Part shown: positions 50,229 through 63,099 of the stretch, piece after piece
Layout: every line of letters starts with the position of its first letter
How positions within the stretch are numbered: position 1 is the first letter of the stretch
NCBI RefSeq assembly: GCF_004792665.1
Contig: NZ_SRZX01000010.1
Span: 1-64,000, forward strand
From: Marinobacter orientalis
GTDB lineage: Bacteria > Pseudomonadota > Gammaproteobacteria > Pseudomonadales > Oleiphilaceae
Direction: 5' to 3'
DNA length: 64,000 nucleotides
Made by a program: the position numbers and the translations under genes
The notes under the pieces: model-generated
The model's database searches: none
Told to the model about the DNA's origin: nothing
Seen by the model: the letters and a program-made list of their open reading frames with translations, nothing else

Positions 50229-51125
50229 TTAGCGGGATGGGAGGTAGTGGGCCGGGTCAACAGGGTTGCCATTTTTGCGGATTTCAAAATGCAACCTTGG
50301 CCGATCCGTGCCGCTGTTTCCCAGTTCAGCGATGACCTGTCCGGCTTTTACGCCCTCCCCTTCCTGCACCAGAATCTTTCGGTTGTGTGCATACGCACTC
50401 AAGTAGTGCTCGTTATGGTTCACTATAATCAGGTTACCGTAGCCAAGTAACCCGCTACCGGCATAGACGACGTTACCGCTTGCCGCTGCCCTTACAGCGT
50501 CCCCTTCTTTCCCAGCAATATCAATACCTTTATTGACTTTCCCGGAAGTCGAATAACCTGCAATTACGGTGCCAACGTGCGGCCAACGCCAGTTTATGCT
50601 GGCGACTGTCTGGGTCTGGCCGGTTAACGGCGACGATCTGTCAGGTGCCCTCGAGACCGCAGGTTTCGGCTCCGGTCTGGACGCCTGCTGGCTGGAAACG
50701 CTCGGTGCAGAGCGCTTCGTGGACGATGAAACCACAGGCTTGCCGCCCCGATTATCTCCGGAGGATGTTACATTTCCGCGAACATCCAACCTGAGCACCT
50801 GCCCGGCCTTTATGTTATAGGGCGGCTCTATATTGTTGGCATCCCCAAGCTCCCGGTAGTCGCGACCATACCGCCACGCAATGCTGTAGAGAGTTTCTTC
50901 GGGTTTGACCACATGCCTGCCCCAGTAAACGGGCGGATTGTAAATGTCGTCCCGGTAGAGGGCCTGGGTATTGCAGCCACTGATCAGAAAGGGTACCAGC
51001 ACCAGACTGAGCAACAATAAAAGCGAGGGGCGAAAGTTCTTCGTCTTTCCCGCGCACGGAGAGAGAGGGGCACCGGACGGGAGCCGCGGGAGGACTGCCT
51101 TTGCAGCGTTGACAAACCCACGCAT
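50229..51125 (-). CDS. nlpD: Lipoprotein NlpD, LysM and LytM domains
   Basis: An outer-membrane lipoprotein that activates the amidase AmiC for daughter-cell separation. The lipobox LISGC places the lipidated Cys at about residue 51. A LysM domain follows (VVKPEETLYSIAWRYGRDYREL), a Ser/Pro-rich linker and a C-terminal LytM (M23-like) domain (GKVNKGIDIAGKEGDAVRAAASG...). The zinc-binding HxH set is degenerate (GYGNLIIVNHNEHYLSAYAHN), as expected of an activator rather than a peptidase. The signal peptide has an unusually long N-region of some 30 residues, so the real start may lie further in. ATG at 51125 is preferred to TTG at 51134. Confidence 0.92.
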   Translation of the reverse strand: MRGFVNAAKAVLPRLPSGAPLSPCAGKTKNFRPSLLLLLSLVLVPFLISGCNTQALYRDDIYNPPVYWGRHVVKPEETLYSIAWRYGRDYRELGDANNIEPPYNIKAGQVLRLDVRGNVTSSGDNRGGKPVVSSSTKRSAPSVSSQQASRPEPKPAVSRAPDRSSPLTGQTQTVASINWRWPHVGTVIAGYSTSGKVNKGIDIAGKEGDAVRAAASGNVVYAGSGLLGYGNLIIVNHNEHYLSAYAHNRKILVQEGEGVKAGQVIAELGNSGTDRPRLHFEIRKNGNPVDPAHYLPSR

Positions 51126-51320
51126 TGATCTCAAAAGAATAAAAATATGCCCGTTATTTAAAATTCGTATGAAAAATACGGCGGTTTATAAAGTGTTGTA
51201 AGTAAGCCGCTAATTTATTGCATATTTTCGATGGTAAACCAAGTTACCCGGCTCGGATATTTGTTACCGCCCGAAACACCCACAATGAACAAAAAGTAAC
51301 ACTACGTCCCGACAGACCTG

Positions 51321-52295
51321 TTAAAGGTCGCCCGAGTCCGACCTGCCTGCCCATTCCACCAACAACACCAACAACAGGCCCAATGAAGCGCAGATTACAG
51401 CCAGCACCAACTGCGGGTCCTGGCCAGTCATCTCAGCATAGTCCAATGGACTGATGCTCGCCTCGGTGAGCGGCACCTGAGCGCCAGCACTGTTGGTCCG
51501 CCAGCTCAGTGTTTCCTTCCAAGGCCAGACCTTGTTCAATGCTCCGACCATAAAACCCGTAAGCAGGGCCAGCACCGCATCGTGAAAACGCCTGAACGCC
51601 CAGGTAATGAGTCTGGCGACGGACAGCAGCCCTACAAGGCATCCACCAACGAAAATCAGCAGCGTGCCAAAATCGAGTGCGCGTATGGCGTCCAATACCG
51701 GAACGTACATACCCAGAATAACCAGGATAAAGCTGCCCGAGATACCCGGAAGTATCATGGCACAAATAGCAAGGGCACCGGCTCCGAAAAAAATCAGGGA
51801 AGAGGGCGCAAGCTGGCTGGCCGGCAAGGTAGTCACCCACCATGCAAACACCGTCCCGGCGAGAAACGGCAGGATGAGCACGGGCATGTAATGCCGGACC
51901 TGACGGCCCACATGCCAGACAGAAGCCACGATCAGGCCGAAGAAAAAACTCCAGATTAGAATGGGATATTCCGTCAGGATAAAGCTGATGGCGGACGCCA
52001 GCGTAGCGATACTGCCAACGATGCCCATCAACAGGCTCAACAGGAAAGTGCCGTCACAAGCCTGCCAGAATGCTTTTACCTGGCCCCGGATCAGGTACCT
52101 GAAAACCGCCCGGGGGATTGCCCCGATGGCGTTCAGCAGCCGGAAGTAGATACCGGTAATAAAGGCAATGGTGCCCCCGGAAATACCCGGTACGATATCC
52201 GCTGCCCCCATCGCCATGCCCCGGAGAAACACAGCGAAAGGGTGGTGAAAGCGGGCCAGTTCATGGGGGCTTTCCGCCTCTTGCTTCGGGGTCAC
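51321..52295 (-). CDS. DUF368 membrane protein, probable undecaprenyl-phosphate translocase
   Basis: A 324-residue polytopic protein of the DUF368 family with about eight to nine helices. It has the family repeats GMAMGAADIVPGISGGTIAF near the N-terminus and ICAMILPGISGSFILVILGMY in the second half. Work on Vibrio and other bacteria showed that DUF368 proteins (PopT) return undecaprenyl phosphate across the inner membrane; the role here is inferred from the family. It starts with GTG in a GTGA overlap with the pcm stop codon. Its place between pcm and nlpD differs from the usual pcm-nlpD order. Confidence 0.85.
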   Translation of the reverse strand: MTPKQEAESPHELARFHHPFAVFLRGMAMGAADIVPGISGGTIAFITGIYFRLLNAIGAIPRAVFRYLIRGQVKAFWQACDGTFLLSLLMGIVGSIATLASAISFILTEYPILIWSFFFGLIVASVWHVGRQVRHYMPVLILPFLAGTVFAWWVTTLPASQLAPSSLIFFGAGALAICAMILPGISGSFILVILGMYVPVLDAIRALDFGTLLIFVGGCLVGLLSVARLITWAFRRFHDAVLALLTGFMVGALNKVWPWKETLSWRTNSAGAQVPLTEASISPLDYAEMTGQDPQLVLAVICASLGLLLVLLVEWAGRSDSGDL

Positions 52296-52948
52296 CGTAC
52301 AACCCCGCCCAGTAGCGGAACAAAATTCACGGGCTCGATCTCTGTGATTTCAAACCGGTCACCATACCGGACCATTTCCACCAGCACCTGGCTGCCTTCA
52401 CCGACCGGGGCGACAATCACACCACCGTCCGCAAGCTGATCCTTGAGCTCCGGGGGAATCTCCCGGGGGGCAGCTGTCACAATAATACCGTCAAATGGCC
52501 CTTTATCAGGCCAGCCCATGCCGCCGTCGGCATGCTTGAGCATGACGTTGCGCAGGCCAAGCTGTCGTAGCCGATCTCTGGCTCTGTCCTGGAGCGGTTT
52601 GATTCGTTCAACACTGAACACCTGATCCACCAGCCGGGCAAGGATTGCGGTCTGGTAACCGGAACCGGTACCCAGCTCCAGCACTCTGCGTGGCTTGTGC
52701 CGCATCAGGGATTCCGTCATTCGCGCCACAATGTAGGGCTGGGACAGGGTCTGGCTGTAACCGATGGGCAGGGACGTGTCCTCATAGGCGCGATGGGCCA
52801 GGGCCTCGTCCAGAAAGATATGCCGTGGGGTATCGGACATCGCCTGCAATACCTGCTCACCGGTTATGCCTGCTTCTCTCAGCCTGTGTATCAGGCGCAT
52901 GCGGGTTCTGCGGGAGGTCATACCGATACCATCGAGCTCTGCAACCAT
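52292..52948 (-). CDS. pcm: Protein-L-isoaspartate O-methyltransferase
   Basis: Repairs damaged Asp/Asn residues in proteins using S-adenosylmethionine. The 218-residue protein has SLPIGYSQTLSQPYIVARM, the SAM-binding VLELGTGSGYQTAILARL, and IIVTAAPREIPP with GGVIVAPVGEG. The ATG overlaps the surE stop by one base; the frame extends to 52984 inside surE, without support. The surE-pcm pair is conserved next to nlpD-rpoS. Confidence 0.95.
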   Translation of the reverse strand: MVAELDGIGMTSRRTRMRLIHRLREAGITGEQVLQAMSDTPRHIFLDEALAHRAYEDTSLPIGYSQTLSQPYIVARMTESLMRHKPRRVLELGTGSGYQTAILARLVDQVFSVERIKPLQDRARDRLRQLGLRNVMLKHADGGMGWPDKGPFDGIIVTAAPREIPPELKDQLADGGVIVAPVGEGSQVLVEMVRYGDRFEITEIEPVNFVPLLGGVVR

Positions 52949-53712
52949 CAGCGCCCCTCCCGTTCCGACAGCAGCCCAACCCACTCCCGCAGGGGCGAAA
53001 GCGCTTCGTGCCGGGTCATATCCACATGAACAGGGGTAATCGACACATAGTGTTCGCGGACAGCGTTGAAGTCGGTACCCGGACCGGCATCACGGCCTTC
53101 GCCGGCAGCGCCGATCCAGTAACGCGCCTTGCCCCGCGGGCAGGTCATGGGAACCGCACCCTGGGCGCGATCACGATGGCCCAGACGGGTAACGCGAAAA
53201 CCCGCGATGTCTTCCCAGGGTACGTCGGGGACATTTACATTAAGGATACAACGGGGGCCGAGGACGAGCGTGGCTTTGCTTTCCAGTAACACCCGGACAA
53301 CCCTGGCGGCCGTTTCATAATGAAAGCGGCCTTCATTGACCAATGACACCGCGATGGCCGGTAATCCCAGATTCCTGCCCTCGGTAGCGGCAGCAACAGT
53401 CCCGGAGTAAATAATGTCATCCCCGAGATTGGCGTGGGTATTGATGCCCGAAACCACTCGATCAAACGGCTCGTCGAACAGGCCATTTACCCCGAGATGA
53501 ACACAGTCCGTGGGAGTTCCGTCCACCGAACGGAATCCGTTCGGGTGATCTTCAACCGTCAACGGACGATTAAGCGTTAACGCATTGCTGGCACCGCTGT
53601 GGTCACGGTCCGGCGCTACGACTTCCAGATCCCCCAGACCGGCAAGCCCTTCATAAAGGGCCTGCAGTCCGGGCGAATGAACGCCATCATCATTGGACAA
53701 CAGAATTCGCAC
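52948..53712 (-). CDS. surE: 5'/3'-nucleotidase SurE
   Basis: A stationary-phase survival phosphatase acting on nucleoside monophosphates. The 254-residue protein starts [15 protein letters not shown], with the metal ligands Asp8 and Asp9, then [15 protein letters not shown], and [24 protein letters not shown]. The start codon is GTG with GGAGAG about 6 bases upstream; no ATG in this frame is near. It overlaps pcm by one base. Confidence 0.96.
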   Translation of the reverse strand: MRILLSNDDGVHSPGLQALYEGLAGLGDLEVVAPDRDHSGASNALTLNRPLTVEDHPNGFRSVDGTPTDCVHLGVNGLFDEPFDRVVSGINTHANLGDDIIYSGTVAAATEGRNLGLPAIAVSLVNEGRFHYETAARVVRVLLESKATLVLGPRCILNVNVPDVPWEDIAGFRVTRLGHRDRAQGAVPMTCPRGKARYWIGAAGEGRDAGPGTDFNAVREHYVSITPVHVDMTRHEALSPLREWVGLLSEREGR

Positions 53713-53818
53713 ATTTCTCTCCGCTAGCCTTGATTACCCGCTTCCGCCACTCCGGCCCGAAGGTGGAACCAGGCATTTTCCTGTAGAGGGTCTTTCGCCC
53801 TTTTTTAACCGGCTGGCC

Positions 53819-54907
53819 TCAATCCTCGCCGGCAAGCCTGGTCGCGTCTGTTATCTCAAACACATCACCCAGCAAACTTGTGGCGTATTGCCCGGGCGCC
53901 AGCCAGAATTTCAGCCGCAGCTGGTCGTTTCCCTGCCACTGCCACTCCAGCGCTTCAGGCTTCATCCTCAAGGGTCGTCTTTCCGGTTTCATGCGGGTGG
54001 TAGCAAACACTGCTGCCAGCCGGGGATGCCTCCCGACAACCGTACGCTCAATCTCGCCCTGGACAGAGACTGCGTCCGTTCCACCGTCACCCCAGAGCGG
54101 ACCGGTAACCATGATATGCTGATTTTCGCTGGCACCGGGCTCGCCCTCCAAGGGTTCGAACCAGGTACCGGTCTGCACCCGATAGGCAAGCACCTCGTTG
54201 AACAGCCAGGAGCGCGCCGCCGAAAAGTACAATACGTTTTTACTGTCGCCACTGCCAGCGGATGACCGCCCTCTCCCACGCTTTTTGGCATTGCGCGAGC
54301 CACGATGATTCAGCTTTGACGGGTCCATCGCCAGGGCCCGGTCCAGATTGGCCCCGTTATGGCCGAATCGTTGGCGGCCGAAGTAATTCGGACAACCCAT
54401 TTCCCGCAATCGCTCCAGGGCCGCATCAACAGCATCGGGGGCTCCGGACAGCTCTCTCAGCACCAACTCGAAATGGTTACCACGGTGGTCGCCCCGGCGC
54501 AGTTTCCGCGCCTGGCGGTGATACTCGAGAACCGGCCAGTTCTCCGCCACCTTCCCCACAAAGGCGGCGTCTTCATCCTCCTGGCCCGGCCTGTAGACGC
54601 TGAACCATTGACGGGTAACGGCGTGGCGGTCTTTCAGCCCGCAAAAGCCCACATCAAAATGCCGACAGCCGGAAAGGATGGCCAGTTGACGTGCCACGTA
54701 ATCGGTATTGTCGCCCTTTTTTTCCAGCCGTATGCAAAGATGCTCGCCGCCTGCCATGAGCTCATCCGCCGACCGCAGGTCTTCATCCACGAAAAAGTCA
54801 TCAGCGGTGGCCTTCAGAAGAACACTGGCCACTCGACCGCCGGCAGAGGTAGGCCAATCGAGGCGCCAGTCAGACGTCTTCGGCGAATTATCCGGAGCGA
54901 TGATCAT
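53819..54907 (-). CDS. truD: tRNA pseudouridine(13) synthase TruD
   Basis: Makes pseudouridine 13 in tRNA-Glu. The 362-residue protein has the catalytic Asp in [27 protein letters not shown], and a mid-chain TRUD insertion domain (about 150-300) that here contains a basic Arg/Lys-rich segment ([19 protein letters not shown]), longer than in E. coli. Its ATG overlaps the ispF stop by four bases. A 106-base gap separates it from surE. Confidence 0.94.
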   Translation of the reverse strand: MIIAPDNSPKTSDWRLDWPTSAGGRVASVLLKATADDFFVDEDLRSADELMAGGEHLCIRLEKKGDNTDYVARQLAILSGCRHFDVGFCGLKDRHAVTRQWFSVYRPGQEDEDAAFVGKVAENWPVLEYHRQARKLRRGDHRGNHFELVLRELSGAPDAVDAALERLREMGCPNYFGRQRFGHNGANLDRALAMDPSKLNHRGSRNAKKRGRGRSSAGSGDSKNVLYFSAARSWLFNEVLAYRVQTGTWFEPLEGEPGASENQHIMVTGPLWGDGGTDAVSVQGEIERTVVGRHPRLAAVFATTRMKPERRPLRMKPEALEWQWQGNDQLRLKFWLAPGQYATSLLGDVFEITDATRLAGED

Positions 54908-55383
54908 GCAGACACCGCTTCAAGCAGACAAATGGCCTGGCAGGCAATGCCTTCACCACGGCCGGTAAAACCGAGCTTCTCTGTAGTCGTTGCCTTGACG
55001 CTGACCCTGCTGGCCGGAATACCCAGATCCTGGGCAATATTGAGCCGCATGGCTTCAATGTAAGGAGCCATTTTCGGAGCCTGGGCAATAATGGTCGCAT
55101 CCACGTTACCAACCACAAAGCCTTCCTCTGCTACACGTTCCAGGACCCTGCGCAGCAGGCCCCGGCTGTCGGCAGCGGCCCATTCATCACTGGTGTCCGG
55201 GAACAGGTGGCCGATGTCTCCGAGGGCAGAGGCGCCGAGCAATGCGTCAGCAAGGGCATGCAGCAGCACGTCCCCGTCAGAGTGCGCCCTCAGTCCCTGG
55301 CTGAACGGAATACGGACGCCTCCAAGGGTTACCTGATCGCCATCGCAAAACTCATGAACATCGAATCCTTGCCCTATTCGCAT
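54904..55383 (-). CDS. ispF: 2-C-methyl-D-erythritol 2,4-cyclodiphosphate synthase
   Basis: Fifth enzyme of the MEP isoprenoid pathway. The 159-residue trimeric enzyme has the zinc ligands Asp8 and His10 (GFDVHEF) and His42 (LLHAL), with [18 protein letters not shown], and [21 protein letters not shown] at the C-terminus. It lies 4 bases after ispD and overlaps truD by 4. Confidence 0.97.
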   Translation of the reverse strand: MRIGQGFDVHEFCDGDQVTLGGVRIPFSQGLRAHSDGDVLLHALADALLGASALGDIGHLFPDTSDEWAAADSRGLLRRVLERVAEEGFVVGNVDATIIAQAPKMAPYIEAMRLNIAQDLGIPASRVSVKATTTEKLGFTGRGEGIACQAICLLEAVSA

Positions 55384-55387
55384 AGTG

Positions 55388-56086
55388 TCACTTCCTATTC
55401 AAGATAAAACCGGCAAGGGCCAGATCAGCAGGCACAGTAATCTTTATATTATCCGGTCGCCCCTCCACGATACAGGGAATCTGGCCGGCAAACTCGATTG
55501 CGGAGGCCTCATCGGTTACCGGGTAGCCGGAATCAATGGCGCTCTCAAGTGCCTGCTTCAGCGCCAGGAAACGGAACATCTGGGGAGTCAGGGCGCGCCA
55601 TAGATCGCGACGGTCCACCGTTGCCTCCACCTGGTGATTGCCGGGCCCGGTACGTTTGAGCGTATCGGCCACCGGTGTTGCCAGCAAGCCCCCTACCGGG
55701 TGATCCCCGAGATCGGATAACAGCCGTGCAAGATCGTCGGGATCAAGGCAGGGCCGCGCCGCGTCGTGTACCAGCACCCAGTCTTCCTCGTTCGCGCGCG
55801 CGGACAGCGCATCCAGTGCGGCCAGCACTGACTCGGCACGCTCTGCACCTCCGATACAGGTGCTGATACGACGGTCCTTGCTGGCGTCCGTTTCCGGCCA
55901 CCACTGGTCATTGGGCCGTGTAGCCACCATACATCCGGCGAAAGCGGCATTATCCAGCAAACGGGAAAGCGTAATATCGAGGATAAAACGCTGATCCAGT
56001 CGAAGGTACTGTTTGGGACAGTCAGCGTTCATTCGCCGACCGGAGCCTGCAGCGGGAACAATCAGCCAGTAACGGGGTTTACTCAT
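55388..56086 (-). CDS. ispD: 2-C-methyl-D-erythritol 4-phosphate cytidylyltransferase
   Basis: Third enzyme of the MEP pathway, joining MEP to CTP. The 232-residue protein has the nucleotidyl transferase motif [27 protein letters not shown], and [12 protein letters not shown] and TDEASAIEF. It is 38 bases downstream of ftsB and followed at once by ispF, the usual ftsB-ispD-ispF order. Confidence 0.96.
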   Translation of the reverse strand: MSKPRYWLIVPAAGSGRRMNADCPKQYLRLDQRFILDITLSRLLDNAAFAGCMVATRPNDQWWPETDASKDRRISTCIGGAERAESVLAALDALSARANEEDWVLVHDAARPCLDPDDLARLLSDLGDHPVGGLLATPVADTLKRTGPGNHQVEATVDRRDLWRALTPQMFRFLALKQALESAIDSGYPVTDEASAIEFAGQIPCIVEGRPDNIKITVPADLALAGFILNRK

Positions 56087-56124
56087 GAACGTGGTCGGCT
56101 TTCAAAGGTCTGGCGTGCGGCGGA

Positions 56125-56397
56125 CTACTGCTCCACCACCAGGAAGAAGGTTTCATCGTTACGGATCAGTCCCAGATTCATTCGCGCCCGTTCCTCTACG
56201 GCGCCCTTTTCGCCACGAAGATTGCGGACTTCAGCATAGAGTCGCTCGTTGCGCACTGCCAGCCCGGCATTTTCTTCACGTTGCTCTGCAATGGCCTTTT
56301 CAAGCCCCCATACCTGGGCAAAACTGCCCTCCCCGACCCACAGGCGCACCTGCAACAGGAGAATGAGAATAATCATGATGGACCAGAGCAACTTCAT
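56125..56397 (-). CDS. ftsB: Cell division protein FtsB
   Basis: A small bitopic divisome protein that forms the FtsQLB complex. The 90 residues consist of one N-terminal transmembrane helix (about 3-20), a periplasmic leucine-zipper-like coiled coil (about 28-65; LEKAIAEQREENAGLAVRNERL) and a conserved EERARMNLGLIRNDETFF. It lies downstream of eno with an intervening terminator, so it may have its own promoter. Confidence 0.94.
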   Translation of the reverse strand: MKLLWSIMIILILLLQVRLWVGEGSFAQVWGLEKAIAEQREENAGLAVRNERLYAEVRNLRGEKGAVEERARMNLGLIRNDETFFLVVEQ

Positions 56398-56484
56398 TGC
56401 GAATTCCGTTTACGATGCAATAACCGGATAGTCAGTATAGACCTTAGTGTAGTTTAGCAACAAGTTCTGCTAAGCAGTTGTACA

Positions 56485-56529
56485 AAAAGGCCATCGTGCT
56501 TCCCGATTTCAGAACCACGATGGCCTTTT
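56485..56529 (-). terminator. Intrinsic terminator of eno
   Basis: A 14-bp perfect stem, AAAAGGCCATCGTG (56485-56498) with CACGATGGCCTTTT (56516-56529), follows the eno stop by 54 bases. Read on the minus strand it ends in a run of T residues. It divides eno from ftsB. Confidence 0.85.
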
Positions 56530-56583
56530 CAGGTCACTTACGTGCCGGCGTCCTGCCGACCTGTCATCCAGACAACCAGGCGA

Positions 56584-57903
<1,320 letters not shown>

Positions 57904-57923
57904 TCAAATTTGGGAGTAAGAGC

Positions 57924-58023
57924 GAGCGGGAACGGCCCTACGAAAAACGCTACAAGCACATCCATGTTCGCTTGGGCTCCGCCATCCATGGCTCCGCACA
58001 TTTTCGTAGGGCCGTTCCCGCTC
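57924..58023. repeat. Long perfect inverted repeat with CATCCATG loop, between kdsA and eno
   Basis: Perfect 23-base arms (57924-57946 and 58001-58023; the left starts GAGCGGGAACGG and ends ACGAAAA) enclose a 54-base loop. GGGAGT (57912-57917) and ACTCCC (58024-58029) extend the pairing, with six extra bases on the left only. The loop starts ACGC, ends CACA and has two CATCCATG units (57959-57966, 57983-57990), of which the second lies in GCCA-TCCA-TGGC. It resembles the loop at 39335-39386. Confidence 0.9.
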
Positions 58024-58059
58024 ACTCCCATAGTCTTTCTGGAACGCAAAAACCGCCAG

Positions 58060-60584
<2,525 letters not shown>

Positions 60585-60624
60585 TCAAGATGGGACGCCA
60601 GACTACCAGAAAGGCCCTGCCTTC

Positions 60625-61986
60625 TCAATTACATTCCCGCTCCACATCAATGCGCCAGCCGCTTGCCGGGGCTTGCCCGCTGTATTTGCCGGAAAGCCAC
60701 AAGTCGCCAGCCCCGACCACCTCCTCTTTGCCATCTGTTACCTCCACCAGCAGCGGTAGCCGGGATCTCTCCCAGGGTGGAATGTTTTTTTCCTGCAGCC
60801 AGTTCTTGAGGGATTTTGACGGACCATTCGGGGTCGGCCGGAGACGCTCCCCCCCGGCTCTTGTAGATATCCGTATTTCCGGCGCCGGTGTTTCGCCGTT
60901 GCCGGCCGCGGTCAGCGTCAATCGCCACTGTCCCCACAACTGTCTCTGTCCCGGAACCAGAACGGGCTTGCCTGAAGGCAACGGAGCCTGTTCTGGCACC
61001 AGATACAGGTGCCGCTGATATCGCCTGATTGCAAAGCCGGCGCCACGTAACTCCGGTTCCCGGTCTGGCTGTGCACTGAGTAAATCAGCCAGAACCTGCG
61101 GCCAGTTACTGATCGTCGGTGGCTTATGATGATGGTGCCTGATCCACCAATGCAGCAGGTTTTTCTGCTCTGTCGTTCCGAGCTCCACCAGAGCGTCAAC
61201 ATCAAGCGCACCCTGATCATTGGCACACTGCCGAAAGCGGAGTTCCGCCAGCTTGCCGGCCAGCTCATCGTGCTCGCGGCAGGCACGGGCAGTATATGCC
61301 ATCCGGGAGACCAGAGACGGCCAGCGCGTCTTGAGCACGGGAATAATGGACTGACGGAGAAAATTGCGGTCAAAGCGCTGGTCGGTATTGCTGGGATCGT
61401 CCACCCAGTCGATGCCCTTTTCCATGGCCCAGACCTGAAGTTCTTCGCGACTGAAATCCAGCAACGGCCGGTACAACAAGCCGTTGCCCAGAGGACGCAA
61501 GCTCGGCATACCTCCCAGCCCGGCCACTCCGGTTCCCCGCAGCAACCGGAACAGCACTGTCTCTGCCTGGTCATCACCATGGTGAGCCATCAACAGCAGC
61601 TCTCCCGGGGTCAGGATTTGCTCGAACACCCGGTAGCGGGCATTCCGCGCAGCTTCTTCGATACCCCCGCCGGCGTCCCGCCCGGCGTTTCCGCTACCTT
61701 CAACAGAAACGCGCCGGACATCGAGAGGCACCCCAAGCCTTTCGCAGAGCTGGCGACAGAAACCCTCGGTGTGCACGGCATTGGTCTGCAACTGGTGATT
61801 CACATGGACTGCGGACAGCCAGCCGGCGTCGGCATAGAGCCGGGCAGCAATGTGTAGAAGCAGAACAGAATCCATTCCGCCGCTGAGGGCGATCCGCAAG
61901 CGTGAATGGGAAGGCAGGTTACTGACCGGGGCACACAGGACCTCCGGCCAGTCAGATCCGGAGCCGGGGTTACCGGCCCGTGTCAT
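60625..61986 (-). CDS. tilS: tRNA(Ile)-lysidine synthase
   Basis: Adds lysine to C34 of tRNA-Ile (CAU), so that it reads AUA and is charged with Ile. The 453-residue protein has the PP-loop SGGMDS (35-40), the [20 protein letters not shown] segment, and [11 protein letters not shown] and [15 protein letters not shown]. The C-terminal substrate-binding domain ends around [10 protein letters not shown]. It overlaps the end of accA by 17 bases, so coupling is likely. Confidence 0.95.
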   Translation of the reverse strand: MTRAGNPGSGSDWPEVLCAPVSNLPSHSRLRIALSGGMDSVLLLHIAARLYADAGWLSAVHVNHQLQTNAVHTEGFCRQLCERLGVPLDVRRVSVEGSGNAGRDAGGGIEEAARNARYRVFEQILTPGELLLMAHHGDDQAETVLFRLLRGTGVAGLGGMPSLRPLGNGLLYRPLLDFSREELQVWAMEKGIDWVDDPSNTDQRFDRNFLRQSIIPVLKTRWPSLVSRMAYTARACREHDELAGKLAELRFRQCANDQGALDVDALVELGTTEQKNLLHWWIRHHHHKPPTISNWPQVLADLLSAQPDREPELRGAGFAIRRYQRHLYLVPEQAPLPSGKPVLVPGQRQLWGQWRLTLTAAGNGETPAPEIRISTRAGGERLRPTPNGPSKSLKNWLQEKNIPPWERSRLPLLVEVTDGKEEVVGAGDLWLSGKYSGQAPASGWRIDVERECN

Positions 61987-62923
61987 ATCGGGTCAATCGC
62001 TCATAGCGGCGGGAGACCAGCTCATCCAATGGCAGGCGGCTGAGTTCAGCGATTCCCTTACTCAGAGTCGCCTGCAGGGATTCGGCCATTTTTTCAGGAT
62101 TGCGATGGGCCCCGCCCAGCGGTTCGGTAATCACATTATCCGCCAGCCCCAGATCCTTCAGACGATCAGCAGTAACGCCCATGGCCTCTGCTGCCTGGGA
62201 TGCATATTCCGCACTCTTCCAGAGAATCGAGGCACAGCCTTCGGGCGAGATAACGGCGTAAGTGGAGTACTGCAACATGTTGAGCTGGTCACAAACGCCG
62301 ATAGCCAGGGCGCCACCGGAGCCGCCCTCGCCTACTACTGTTGAGATAATGGGGGTTTTCAGACGTGACATCACCGCCAGGTTGAAAGCGATGGCCTCAC
62401 TCTGGCCACGCTCCTCAGCCCCGATGCCGGGATAGGCGCCCGGTGTATCGATAAACGTGAGGATCGGCATACGGAAACGTTCGGCCATCTCCATCAACCG
62501 CAAGGCCTTGCGGTAGCCCTCCGGTCGCGGCATGCCGAAATTGCGTTTTACCTTGTCGCGCACTTCCCGACCCTTCTGATGGCCGATCACCATCACGGGT
62601 TTCCCGTCCAGGCGGGCTGTACCGCCAACAATGGCCTGATCGTCGGCGTAACGACGGTCGCCATGCAGCTCGTCGAAATCATCGAAGATCATCTCGACAT
62701 AATCCAGGGTGTAGGGCCGGCGCGGATGGCGCGCCAGTCTTGAAACATCCCAGGGCTGGAGGTCCGAGAAGATACTTTCAGTAAGGCTTACGCTCTTTTT
62801 GCGCAGCCGGCTGATCTCGTCGGTAATGTTGATGTCGGTGTCATTGCCAACCATGCGAAGCTCTTCAATCTTGGCTTCAAGGTCGGCAATAGGCTGTTCG
62901 AAATCCAGATAGTTAGGGTTCAT
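61970..62923 (-). CDS. accA: Acetyl-CoA carboxylase carboxyltransferase, alpha subunit
   Basis: With AccD it moves carboxyl from carboxybiotin to acetyl-CoA, giving malonyl-CoA. The 317-residue protein starts [19 protein letters not shown] and has the crotonase-like core with [32 protein letters not shown] and [13 protein letters not shown], whose glycines form the oxyanion hole. GGAA lies about 6 bases before the ATG. It is downstream of dnaE with a 176-base gap that carries a hairpin, so a separate promoter is possible. Confidence 0.97.
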   Translation of the reverse strand: MNPNYLDFEQPIADLEAKIEELRMVGNDTDINITDEISRLRKKSVSLTESIFSDLQPWDVSRLARHPRRPYTLDYVEMIFDDFDELHGDRRYADDQAIVGGTARLDGKPVMVIGHQKGREVRDKVKRNFGMPRPEGYRKALRLMEMAERFRMPILTFIDTPGAYPGIGAEERGQSEAIAFNLAVMSRLKTPIISTVVGEGGSGGALAIGVCDQLNMLQYSTYAVISPEGCASILWKSAEYASQAAEAMGVTADRLKDLGLADNVITEPLGGAHRNPEKMAESLQATLSKGIAELSRLPLDELVSRRYERLTRYDTGR

Positions 62924-63009
62924 GATGTTCCATCATTTGCTTGCAAGGCGAGAATGTAAGTCGCCAAACCAGAATTTTGGACAAAGATAGCAGCGCCCGG
63001 GCAATGGCT

Positions 63010-63037
63010 AAAGCGGACCTTGGTATGAGTCCGCTTT
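63010..63037 (-). terminator. Possible terminator after dnaE
   Basis: A perfect 9-bp stem, AAAGCGGAC (63010-63018) with GTCCGCTTT (63029-63037), lies 62 bases beyond the dnaE stop. Only three T residues follow on the minus strand, so it may be leaky. Confidence 0.45.
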
Positions 63038-63099
63038 CTGACAAAAACGTAATATTTCAACGCATCCGCCACCGCCGGGATGAACCTTGCCGGACACTA

